Positions 1-7,935 of a DNA stretch of 64,000 bases are shown here, one piece after another (within the stretch, counting starts at the first letter, position 1; the number at the start of each line of letters is the position of its first letter). The position numbers were made by a program, and so were the translations under genes. Source of the stretch: Candidatus Caenarcanales bacterium (GTDB lineage Bacteria; Cyanobacteriota; Vampirovibrionia; 2-02-FULL-35-15); contig JAGVKQ010000007.1 in NCBI GenBank assembly GCA_020050435.1, positions 1 to 64,000 on the forward strand, read 5' to 3'. The notes beneath the pieces are model-generated. The model did not search any database and was not told where the DNA came from. It worked only from the letters and a program-made list of their open reading frames with translations.

Positions 1-896
1 AGGATTTGCAAGGTTTAGTAGGTAAAGTAAGAGATAAAGAATTAGAAGCTGGAGTTGATACAACCTGCCCATTAAGCAGAACTGCTATAGTGACCTGTGA
101 ACAAAATTTTCCTGATTTTAACTCAAGGGCAGCATATTCTCATGGTGCAGATCTTATTTTTCATGACACAGATCCTGTCAATTTAACACATTGGATTTAT
201 GAAGCAACCGTTGCTAGAATGAAAATTGCTCTAATAAGAACTTTCTTAAAGCCCTCTCCAGACCCAGAATTAAGAGTTTCACAAAGAGAATTACAAGCTT
301 CACAAAATGAAGTAATAAAAAGACTTGAAGATAATATTACTGCTAGGCAGATAGAGCATAATAGGTCAATGTATGAAACTAATCCTAAATGGATACTAAG
401 AAAAGAGATTTTGATTTCTTTAAAACATGGATTTGGAGGTAAAGTTATAACTTTTCCTATGCATTTAGACATGGCTCTTGAAGAACCTGATCAAATTAGT
501 TCATGTGAAGAGATAGTAGATAGCTTTATTGAATATGTAAAATGTTTTGATAAGTCTTGGAAAGGTGATTTCATAAGAACACAATATATGGAACCAAATA
601 TGATGCTTTACCCAGATGATATAGCACTTTTAAAAAAGATGGACTCAGCATTTCAAGAAGATGGAGTAAAAGCTGCTATACCTAAATTTTTTATAGAAGA
701 GCATATTGCATTACAATCTATTCATAATGAGTTAATGCCTCATTTGTTAAGAACTAAAGAAGCCATTTTAGCAATTAAATCTGAATCTTTAGATCAAGAT
801 CAAATAAGTGAGTTGCAAAGACGATTTGATGGATTTAGTGATGCCTATAGAAAAGTTTTAACTGATATAGAAGATTACTTGAGACAAAATGCATAA
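1..896 (+). CDS. Hypothetical protein, 5'-truncated by window edge; weak nitrilase-like N-terminal segment
   Basis: The frame is open to the left edge, so the gene probably begins outside the window; the first in-window start-like codon is TTG at 6. The visible part is about 296 residues. Near its beginning is CEQNFPDFNSRAAYSHGADL, which recalls the catalytic-cysteine region of carbon-nitrogen hydrolases (C-E-x-x-F-P, then R, then G-A-D). The remaining 240 or so residues are charged, helical-looking and not recognised. The upstream Glu and Lys of a nitrilase triad would lie outside the window, so the assignment is only a resemblance. The gene ends 20 bp before the DNA methyltransferase and may be cotranscribed with it. 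Confidence 0.5.
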   Translation, partial: DLQGLVGKVRDKELEAGVDTTCPLSRTAIVTCEQNFPDFNSRAAYSHGADLIFHDTDPVNLTHWIYEATVARMKIALIRTFLKPSPDPELRVSQRELQASQNEVIKRLEDNITARQIEHNRSMYETNPKWILRKEILISLKHGFGGKVITFPMHLDMALEEPDQISSCEEIVDSFIEYVKCFDKSWKGDFIRTQYMEPNMMLYPDDIALLKKMDSAFQEDGVKAAIPKFFIEEHIALQSIHNELMPHLLRTKEAILAIKSESLDQDQISELQRRFDGFSDAYRKVLTDIEDYLRQNA

Positions 897-916
897 CTTA
901 AAGCTAGAATTTAATA

Positions 917-2185
917 ATGACTAAAGAAGATTTTAAATATAAAGTCTCTGATCATGCAGCTGTTCGTACTCAGGAATATTTATTTAATCAACTTTTCCCA
1001 TATATTGGGAATAAGAGAAAATTGTTGCCATTAATTTGGGAGGCAGTTTTAAAAACGGGTATTAATGATGGTACATTTGCTGATTTATTCTCCGGCAGTG
1101 GTGTAGTCTCACGTTTAGCTAAAAAAAATGGATTTCAAGTTATTTCTAATGATTGGGAGCCTTATTCATATTTTTACAATAAAGCTTATATAGAACAAAA
1201 TAAATATCCAGATTTTGAAAAATTAGGTGGAATAGAAAAAGCTTATGAATATTTAAACAAACTTGAAGGAGTACACGGTTATATCAGCGAGTTTTATTGT
1301 CCATGGGATGATAAAAATTTTGATGTTGAAAAAGAAAGAATGTTTTTTACCCATAAAAATGGCATGAAGATAGATGCCATGCGTGAGAAGATTTTAGAAT
1401 GGGAAAAAGAAGGAAAAATAAATGAATATGAAAAAGCAATTTTACTTTCATCATTTATTTATAGTGCTAGTTATGTCAGTAATACCAGTGGCGTGTTTAA
1501 AGGTTTTCATAATGGGTGGGGAGGAAAAACAGGAACAGCACTTTATAGAATCTTAAGTGACATAGAATTAATCCCCCCCGTTTTATTTGACAATGGTAAA
1601 AATAATAAAGTCTTTCGGTTAGACGTAAAAGATTTTGTGGAGCAATGTAGAGGTGAGGTTTCCTCACCTCTTTTGCCAGGACAAAAGATTGATATAGTCT
1701 ATCTCGATCCACCATATAATCAGCATCCATACGGTAGTAATTATCATATTTTAAATACCATAGCTCTTTGGGATAAACCAGAAATAAATAAATCTATTTT
1801 AGTCGATGGTAAAAAAACAAATAAAAGTGCCATAAGAACTGATTGGAAAACAGATAGAAGGTCAGCATATAATTATAAAAATCAAGCTACAAAAGCACTT
1901 GAAAAATTAATACAAGCTATAAATGCGAATTTTATTTTACTTAGTTATAGTACTGATGGTCATATGGATTTAAAAGATGTTTTAGAAATTCTCTCTGCTA
2001 ATGGTGAACTTTCTATGGTGACTAAATCTTATAAACGTTATAGAGTTAGCACACAGCGCATGTCTGAAAAACCATATAATGTAGAAGCAGTATTTATTTT
2101 AAACAAAAATAAACAAAGTGAAAAAGGTACAGTGGAAAAACTTTGGAGTCGTTTTAAAGAAGAAGATAGCTGGCTAAAAGTGTGA
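917..2185 (+). CDS. D12-class N6-adenine DNA methyltransferase (Dam-like)
   Basis: This 422-residue protein should transfer a methyl group from S-adenosylmethionine to adenine in DNA. The order of motifs fits the D12 class: FPYIGNKRKLLP near residue 28, the SAM-binding FADLFSGSGVVSRL near residue 55, and the catalytic DIVYLDPPYNQHPYG (DPPY) near residue 258. It is somewhat longer than typical Dam enzymes and contains a perfect palindrome in frame just before the DPPY region. No recognisable restriction endonuclease lies beside it; the upstream partial gene is not an obvious nuclease. It may therefore be a solitary methyltransferase, or its partner lies outside the window. The target sequence cannot be read from the protein. 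Confidence 0.9.
   Translation: MTKEDFKYKVSDHAAVRTQEYLFNQLFPYIGNKRKLLPLIWEAVLKTGINDGTFADLFSGSGVVSRLAKKNGFQVISNDWEPYSYFYNKAYIEQNKYPDFEKLGGIEKAYEYLNKLEGVHGYISEFYCPWDDKNFDVEKERMFFTHKNGMKIDAMREKILEWEKEGKINEYEKAILLSSFIYSASYVSNTSGVFKGFHNGWGGKTGTALYRILSDIELIPPVLFDNGKNNKVFRLDVKDFVEQCRGEVSSPLLPGQKIDIVYLDPPYNQHPYGSNYHILNTIALWDKPEINKSILVDGKKTNKSAIRTDWKTDRRSAYNYKNQATKALEKLIQAINANFILLSYSTDGHMDLKDVLEILSANGELSMVTKSYKRYRVSTQRMSEKPYNVEAVFILNKNKQSEKGTVEKLWSRFKEEDSWLKV
1649..1671. repeat. In-frame short palindrome inside the methyltransferase gene
   Basis: Two 10-bp arms (AGAGGTGAGG and its complement) are separated by TTT. It is read as ..CRGEVSSPLL.. in the methyltransferase, just ahead of the catalytic DPPY motif, without breaking the frame. 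It resembles the other palindromes found inside genes of this window. Confidence 0.6.
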
Positions 2186-2190
2186 TGCCT

Positions 2191-2217
2191 CTTGATATCG
2201 CAATTTGCGATATCAAG
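2191..2217. terminator. Perfect hairpin just after the methyltransferase stop codon
   Basis: A 12-bp perfect stem (CTTGATATCGCA and its complement) with an ATT loop begins 5 bp after the stop codon at 2185. No clear T-run follows, so it may be a 3' stabilising hairpin or palindromic repeat rather than a classical intrinsic terminator. Confidence 0.45.
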
Positions 2218-2307
2218 TTATATAGGTAGAAAAACAGGATTTTAACCACTATTATTCAACATTAAATAAATTTAATTTTACTCTTAACAATTTATTTAGA
2301 TTTTGTG

Positions 2308-2336
2308 TTGACTTGAGGAAGGGATTTTTATAGGAT
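2308..2336 (+). promoter_or_regulatory. Sigma70-like promoter for the 406-aa hypothetical gene
   Basis: TTGACT at 2308-2313 and TAGGAT at 2331-2336 are separated by 17 bp. The 30 bp upstream resemble the block before the next gene's promoter (3631-3660), including ctcttaa and ttagattttgt. Confidence 0.6.
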
Positions 2337-2373
2337 AGTCTTATTAATAATAAGAAATTTTTGAGGATACATT

Positions 2374-3594
2374 ATGACCCAACCACTAAAATTTGATCCT
2401 GCAGCATTAAGAGAAGCACTTGCTAACTTCAGGTTAGGAGCCGCTTCAACTGCAGCTTCAACTAATGCTGATCAAAGTCCTGCTTTAGAATCTTTTTTAC
2501 ATGCACATGAATTAGCTGGAACTTTGTCTAATAGAACAATCAGTGAATGGAAGTGGTCTGGAGTAGATACAAATAATATAAGTGTTACTGACCCTGCTGG
2601 TTCTATAGAAGTACCAGTAAGTGATTTATTACCAAATACACCAAACTGCCCAAGGCTGAAAGTAGCACTTAAGCCCGTTTCAGATGGACAAATTATTACT
2701 GGTGACAAGCAATATTATGCTCCTCTTCTTGTTAGGAGAGGTGGAACCTATAAACAAAGACAAGATATTCAAAATCATAAATTAACAGGTTTTTATGGTC
2801 CACCAGTGTTAGACAAGGCAGGTAAACCTGTTCCAGAAGTAGGTTTTGGGGAAAGAGGAGCTGAACTTACTCTTAGTCAAATTGTAGAACGCTATCCAAG
2901 GGAAGATGAAGGAGGACTTTTATTGCAAGCATTAACTGGAAGAGAAGTTCCAGTTATTGATGTCGTACCTGTAATTCCTTTTAGTCCAGATAAAGAATAT
3001 GATCCTGAATTTTCTTTGAAATTAAATGTTGCAGATTTGCCAGATGGAAGATTTGCTTTCTATGTCATAACCCAAGATAGGCTTGTTTATAGAATGAAAT
3101 TAAGAATAGGAGCACAGCAACCGCCCATAATAGATATAGGATTAACTCATGATAAAGATAAAAAAGACTACTCTTGGAATCCTGTTTCAAGAGATTCAAT
3201 CCCTGATGATCTTGCTCCACTTATACCAAGTTCTAATGGGCAAATTAAATTAATAGCAGTTCCTATAAAAACACCCAGACCGCAGATCGATTATACTCCG
3301 CTTATTTCAGCAAGCTCTTTAGATCGTGGTTATGGGGGAGAAACTAGAAGCATGAAAATGGATTTTGGTGGTTCAAGAAGTCTTGGATCAATATCTAATA
3401 CGGTGTTAACAGCAGGATCAACCTCTACTAAAAGTGGTGATTTGTATAAGGATGATTTATTATTTGATCCTACTCGGACTGCTTTAATCTATGATATTAG
3501 ACCAATAGCTCTAACACCAAATAGAATTCAAAGTTTAAGTGATGCTGATTTAATAGGTGCTTTAGGTCATATTCCTGTACCCAGCCTAAATTAA
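2374..3594 (+). CDS. Hypothetical protein, 406 aa
   Basis: Not recognised. The ATG is preceded by a GAGGA ribosome binding site about 7 nt upstream. The protein has an alanine/serine-rich N-terminus, no signal peptide and no transmembrane segment. Its central part is rich in prolines and beta-type sequence (for example KEYDPEFSLKLNVADLPDG near residue 208), and a Gly/Ser-rich stretch follows near residues 320-355. It has its own promoter, and the next gene has a related one, so the two may be expressed under the same conditions. Confidence 0.65.
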   Translation: MTQPLKFDPAALREALANFRLGAASTAASTNADQSPALESFLHAHELAGTLSNRTISEWKWSGVDTNNISVTDPAGSIEVPVSDLLPNTPNCPRLKVALKPVSDGQIITGDKQYYAPLLVRRGGTYKQRQDIQNHKLTGFYGPPVLDKAGKPVPEVGFGERGAELTLSQIVERYPREDEGGLLLQALTGREVPVIDVVPVIPFSPDKEYDPEFSLKLNVADLPDGRFAFYVITQDRLVYRMKLRIGAQQPPIIDIGLTHDKDKKDYSWNPVSRDSIPDDLAPLIPSSNGQIKLIAVPIKTPRPQIDYTPLISASSLDRGYGGETRSMKMDFGGSRSLGSISNTVLTAGSTSTKSGDLYKDDLLFDPTRTALIYDIRPIALTPNRIQSLSDADLIGALGHIPVPSLN

Positions 3595-3657
3595 ATTAAT
3601 TTAACCTTTAACCACTGCTTTTGGCGGTTACTCTTAATCTTATTTTTAGATTTTGTA

Positions 3658-3686
3658 TTGAATTACAATGCTCTTATTACTATGAT
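3658..3686 (+). promoter_or_regulatory. Sigma70-like promoter for the 506-aa repeat protein
   Basis: TTGAAT at 3658-3663 and TATGAT at 3681-3686 are separated by 17 bp, about 26 bp before the start codon. The preceding block matches the one before the neighbouring gene's promoter. Confidence 0.6.
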
Positions 3687-3712
3687 GGATAGTGTAATTA
3701 AGGCATCTATAA

Positions 3713-5233
3713 ATGAAAATAAATTACGATTCTGTACTTAAAGCAAATACAGCTGCTATAGGCATAGCTAATAGATTAAAAGCTAGTTCTGGTGGACTTC
3801 CAGATACAATACCAGGCATTCAAGATGCTGCTTTTGCTTTATCTAAAACATTTGAACAAGGTCAAGAATTAGGTCCTGGATTTTTTCTCTTAGATGAAGG
3901 AGCTAGATTTAGATTTTTGGTTCGTGCTGGTTTTGATCGTAGTCGAGTTAATGGATTGCCTATCAGTGCTGTTCTTGAAGAAGCTAAGGCAGTATCACAT
4001 CCTCAGGTGAGAAATCAGTTTGAACAAGCTTATTATTTGATGATGGCAATGCTTAATTATAATGATCCTGTACCAGCAAATAGAAAGGCAAGACTAGAAA
4101 GAATTCAAGCTAATAACTGGGACTTTGTTATAAGAGCTTTTGAAGGTAGCAAGGAAGAGGCTCTTCATCTCTTTGGCACAGTAAAAAGGCATATAGAGCA
4201 TGAAAAATTTAGATCAGAATTAAAACCATGTGTATTAGCTCCAGATATGACTTTAGATGTAAAGGGAAAAGAGTTCGTAAATATAATGGCAAGAGGGATT
4301 ATTAGATTTTGTTGGAATAATAAAATCCCTGTATCTAGGTCTATAGGAGAGTTTGAAGGTTCTGTTGTAAAAATAGGAAGAGAATCAAGGCTTGATGGTG
4401 GTGTAGCCTTTCAGGATACTAAGACATTTGAAGAGTTGTTAATTTGGTTAGATGTGTCTGATGCAAAAGATATAGCTCAATATAAAAACGAATTGCTTTC
4501 AGCAACTGATCTTCCTCCAGAGCTTGATCAAGTGGTAAATTTTATAAAGGTAATTGATACTAGCCCGCTCCAGCTTTCTATGCAGGAAAGAGCGTACTGG
4601 ATTAGACAATGGGGTGGAGATAAAGCAGAATCTTTGGCTAAAGCCTTTGAGAATCATGACTGCCAAAGAAGATTGGTTTTTAATGCTATGTGTGAAATTC
4701 AAGAAAGCAGAAAAACTACTCAGAAAATCAGAAAATCTGATCCTATAACTGAATCTGAAATAGGCAGACAGTTTGTTCGATTACTTGCTGAAGGACTAAT
4801 TGGATATTGTAATGAGTTTAAAGTTCCATATCCAGAAACATTAAAAGAGTACGAAGATGTTTTAATGGTACGCTCAAGAATAGGGAATGCTCAGGCAGGA
4901 ATGGCATTTATGCATAAATCTTCCCATAGAAAGTTTTATCAGCTTTTAGGAATAGATCCTGATTTAGCAGGAAGACCACATAGTGAGCTTATTGAATTAG
5001 CAAAACAAGATAAAGCTTTAGCTAAAGGATTAAAATTGGTTTTTGCATTTTCAACTCCTGCAGATCCAAGCACCAGACAAATTGCTTTAAAAAGAAATGC
5101 AGATATTCTTAGAACAGAAGGCGGTTCAGATTTTAACTTAATAGCTGATGCTTTTAAAGCAGGTGACTGTCAAGCAGATTTAGTTTTTCTAGAAATGCAA
5201 AATATTTTAAATGAGGGACTTAAAACGGAGTAG
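3713..5233 (+). CDS. Hypothetical protein with three internal repeats, 506 aa
   Basis: No known family is recognised. The start ATG follows an AAGG about 10 nt upstream. The protein appears to contain three diverged copies of a helical unit, roughly residues 55-160, 187-330 and 352-500. Aligned segments include NIMARGIIRFCWNNKIPVS with RLLAEGLIGYCNEFKVPYP, and WDFVIRAFEG with ESLAKAFENH and NLIADAFKAG. There is no signal peptide or membrane segment, so a cytoplasmic scaffold or binding protein is plausible but unproven. Its 3' end overlaps the 3' end of the converging ssb gene by 14 bp. Confidence 0.65.
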   Translation: MKINYDSVLKANTAAIGIANRLKASSGGLPDTIPGIQDAAFALSKTFEQGQELGPGFFLLDEGARFRFLVRAGFDRSRVNGLPISAVLEEAKAVSHPQVRNQFEQAYYLMMAMLNYNDPVPANRKARLERIQANNWDFVIRAFEGSKEEALHLFGTVKRHIEHEKFRSELKPCVLAPDMTLDVKGKEFVNIMARGIIRFCWNNKIPVSRSIGEFEGSVVKIGRESRLDGGVAFQDTKTFEELLIWLDVSDAKDIAQYKNELLSATDLPPELDQVVNFIKVIDTSPLQLSMQERAYWIRQWGGDKAESLAKAFENHDCQRRLVFNAMCEIQESRKTTQKIRKSDPITESEIGRQFVRLLAEGLIGYCNEFKVPYPETLKEYEDVLMVRSRIGNAQAGMAFMHKSSHRKFYQLLGIDPDLAGRPHSELIELAKQDKALAKGLKLVFAFSTPADPSTRQIALKRNADILRTEGGSDFNLIADAFKAGDCQADLVFLEMQNILNEGLKTE

Positions 5234-5592
5234 ATGCAGGTATTGCACCAGCATTGTTGTCTTTTTTACTTCCTAAAAGTCTGATGTTATCGCCGATAAC
5301 AAGAGGTCTAACATTTAAGTCGCCAGTTTCTTTACTAACCCAGCTGTCCCATCTAATTTTCCCTTCAATAGCAATTAATGCACCTTTTTTTTACGTATTC
5401 ACCAGCAATCTCTGCTTGCTTTCCCCATATTTCAATATCAAACCAATCTGTTTGCCCATCTTTTACTGGACGATTAACAGCAAGTGTAAGTTTAGTGACT
5501 ACCATTCCTGATTCAAAATATCTCATTTCAGGATCTTTTCCTGCTCTACCGACAAGGGTTATATGGTTTATATCAGCTGTTTGATTGTTCAT
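5220..5592 (-). CDS. ssb: Single-stranded DNA-binding protein, frameshifted at an A8 run
   Basis: The N-terminal reading frame (5365-5592) gives 75 residues with typical SSB features: NHITLVGRAGKDPEMRYFES, then LTLAVNRP and DWFDIEIWGKQAE. It then runs out of frame at eight A residues (the T run at 5384-5391) into RCINCY and a stop. Removing one A restores GALIAIEGKIRWDSWV and continues to NIRLLGSK and a stop at 5220, giving about 123 residues, a normal SSB core with a short tail. SSB coats single-stranded DNA during replication and repair. The break may be an assembly or sequencing indel, a real mutation, or transcriptional slippage on the A8 tract. Confidence 0.75.
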
Positions 5593-5615
5593 GGTGTTTA
5601 CCTTTCCTAATGGAT

Positions 5616-7421
5616 TTATTCTATCATTTTTCTTTTGAAAATCGAAAAGCCAACAATTATTATAGAAATAAACAATGAAAGCCCCAGTAATACTAGTCCT
5701 AACGTATTTAAAAAAGTATTTCCTCTGTCAAGTAAAAAACTTCCTGCATAAGCCAGGCTAAGCAAAAATATAACTTCATATGCAAGGGTTAATTTAGTTT
5801 TGGTTTTATTAATCTCTTCTTTAGAGACGTTGTATACAACGTCTTTACTGCGTACAACATTTTTGTCATGTGCAACGTCTCTATTTTCTTTAACGCTGAC
5901 ATAAAAAGGCAGCTCTTTAATTACATCCATATAAACCTGTACTTTATCGATAACATTTTTCTTCCCTGGAAAAAGAGATTTTATATAGGTCCATCTGGAT
6001 TCTTTAGAGCTCTCCTTTACAAGATTATAAAAATAAGGTTTAGCAGTATTTATTAAACTAAAATTGGGATCTAATGTTCTACAAATCCCTTCCAATGTTC
6101 CCGTGGCACGTAATGTATATGTAAACTTACTGGGAAGCTTCATCGGCTTTTCATCAAAGACTTTTTTAATGTCAGATTCAATTCCTTTTATATTTAATGA
6201 ATCTAGCTCCGTACCGTTGTAGTAATTATAAGCAGCTTTATCTATAATTCTTTTTAGGGGTGAAATGTCCGTGCCTGGTTTTATTAGTTCTAATCTTGTA
6301 AGTGTTTTTAACAGAGTATCTGTGTCATTGTTTGTCATGGAGATAAGAACATTTGCTAATTCAGTTCTAACGTTTTCATTTATTCTTCCAACCATTCCAA
6401 AATCATAAAAAACAATAGTACTGTCATCCTTAACAACAATATTTCCAGGATGAGGATCTGCATGATAAAAACCATCTTCAAAAAATTGTTTAAAGTAAGC
6501 ATTTACTAGAATTGTTGTTAAAAATTTTGGATTGATGTTTTTCTTTTCAAGCGCTTGAACATCTGTGATTTTTATACCTGGTACGTACTCTAAGGTTATT
6601 AATTTTTTTGTGGTAAATTGCCAGAATATTTTAGGTATATAAATACCTTCACTATATTTAAGATTATTTCTAAAGTGATCTGCATTTTTACCTTCTTGAA
6701 TAAAATCAATTTCTTCAAAGAGCGTCTTCCCTATTTCATCTATTATTCCTGTCCACTCTCTTCCTTTTCCTAAGTCTGTGTATCTCTCCAGGTATTTTGC
6801 TATACACCTGAGGATTGAAAGATCTTCATAAAACAATGAAGTTAGATTAGGTCTTTGGATTTTAACTACGATATTTGTACCATTTAAAAGCTCTGCTCTA
6901 TGTACTTGTCCTATACTTGCAGAAGCTATAGGATCTTCTTCAAAATTTTTGTAAACTTCATTGATTGATTTTTGAAGCTCTTTTTCTACTACTTTTTTTA
7001 TTTCAGAAAAAGGTAAGGCTGGAATTGAGTCCTGGAGATTTGAAAGAGCATTTATATACTGCTCTGGTAAAAGATCTCCTCTTGTAGATAAGAACTGACC
7101 AATCTTTATAAATGTAGAATCTAAATCAATAAATGAGCCAAGTACATAATTAGCAATTACGGAGTGGTTTATTTCCCCCTTCTTTTTTTCTTTAGAGATT
7201 TTTTTAATTAATCCAAATATTATTTCAGATATTTTCTTAAATCTTTTACTTTTTAGTCCATAAATGGAAATTAGAGAAGAATCGTAAATAAATGAAAATG
7301 GGCTTTCAATACTAAAAGTTTCTTGAAGAGAATATCTTTTTTCTATTATGTTTTTGTCATAATAAGAAAAATCGTGAGCATGAGTGCTCACATTTTGAGA
7401 TTTTTGATATGCAGTTGTCAA
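5616..7421 (-). CDS. AarF/UbiB (ABC1) family atypical kinase/ATPase, membrane-anchored
   Basis: Family hallmarks are in order: KIGQ at residues 106-109 (KxGQ motif), the Ala-rich ASASIGQVH at 166-174 replacing a normal glycine loop, the ATP-site Lys in VVKIQRP near 187, HADPHPGN at 320-327 and DFG at 340-342. Two hydrophobic segments at about residues 545-595 should anchor it in the membrane. Such proteins support quinone or other isoprenoid-lipid metabolism through an ATPase activity. The start is TTG (TTGACAACT), 2 bp after the upstream coiled-coil gene, with no strong ribosome binding site, which suggests translational coupling. The N-terminal extension of about 80 residues is not conserved. 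Confidence 0.88.
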   Translation of the reverse strand: MTTAYQKSQNVSTHAHDFSYYDKNIIEKRYSLQETFSIESPFSFIYDSSLISIYGLKSKRFKKISEIIFGLIKKISKEKKKGEINHSVIANYVLGSFIDLDSTFIKIGQFLSTRGDLLPEQYINALSNLQDSIPALPFSEIKKVVEKELQKSINEVYKNFEEDPIASASIGQVHRAELLNGTNIVVKIQRPNLTSLFYEDLSILRCIAKYLERYTDLGKGREWTGIIDEIGKTLFEEIDFIQEGKNADHFRNNLKYSEGIYIPKIFWQFTTKKLITLEYVPGIKITDVQALEKKNINPKFLTTILVNAYFKQFFEDGFYHADPHPGNIVVKDDSTIVFYDFGMVGRINENVRTELANVLISMTNNDTDTLLKTLTRLELIKPGTDISPLKRIIDKAAYNYYNGTELDSLNIKGIESDIKKVFDEKPMKLPSKFTYTLRATGTLEGICRTLDPNFSLINTAKPYFYNLVKESSKESRWTYIKSLFPGKKNVIDKVQVYMDVIKELPFYVSVKENRDVAHDKNVVRSKDVVYNVSKEEINKTKTKLTLAYEVIFLLSLAYAGSFLLDRGNTFLNTLGLVLLGLSLFISIIIVGFSIFKRKMIE

Positions 7422-7423
7422 TT

Positions 7424-7846
7424 TTATGCCGTCTTAGTTAGGTTTAATTCTGATTTCAATTCGGAAATTTCAGTACGAAGTGAAGCAATCTCTGACCTTA
7501 TGTCATTTAATTCCATGGAATCTAATAATGCATTATTAGTAAGCTCAGTCAACTTTTCTTTAATAAACCCTTTGAGCTGAACTTCATTTATCTGAGCTCT
7601 ATGGTTTATCTCTCCAATTAATATAAACAACTCTTCTTTTGCTTTTTCTTTTAAAGTAGAAGTAGAACTATGTCCATTATTTTCATTCTGTTTAAGAGGT
7701 TCAATTTTATCTGTAAAGTTTTTTACCTGAATTGCTAAATCACAAGCTTTTGATTCAACTTTTTCTTTAATTACGTCGAGGGTTGCTTTTGAGAAGAGTA
7801 ATATTTTGCCTAAATCTTTTAACATAGTATCTAAATTATCCCACAC
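7424..7846 (-). CDS. Small coiled-coil protein (phasin/UbiK-like), 140 aa
   Basis: The protein is almost entirely helical. Its C-terminus IRSEIASLRTEISELKSEL is a heptad-type coiled coil, like the tail of UbiK/BMFP accessory proteins or phasin-like proteins. The gene lies directly upstream of the UbiB-like kinase with 2 bp between them, so a role as an accessory factor is plausible but inferred. The longest frame starts with GTG at 7846; an ATG at 7825 (MLKDLGKILL) is an equally credible start. Confidence 0.6.
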   Translation of the reverse strand: MWDNLDTMLKDLGKILLFSKATLDVIKEKVESKACDLAIQVKNFTDKIEPLKQNENNGHSSTSTLKEKAKEELFILIGEINHRAQINEVQLKGFIKEKLTELTNNALLDSMELNDIRSEIASLRTEISELKSELNLTKTA

Positions 7847-7854
7847 CGAATCTA

Positions 7855-7903
7855 AAGGTCAATGGTTAAAATCCTAAAGGAATTTCTCTTTCCTCTTGAC
7901 CTT
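7855..7903. promoter_or_regulatory. Inverted repeat in divergent promoter region
   Basis: AAGGTCAA (7855-7862) and its complement TTGACCTT (7896-7903) lie 33 bp apart between the diverging coiled-coil and amidase genes, with a smaller AGGAA/TTCCT pair inside. It could be an operator or an RNA hairpin; nothing decides between these. Confidence 0.35.
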
Positions 7904-7935
7904 ATGACCCATAGACTTATAAACTTTAAGATGTA

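Noticed and set aside
5254-5584. Two plus-strand frames overlapping ssb
   Set aside because: They are antisense to the recognised SSB sequence and lack ribosome binding sites.
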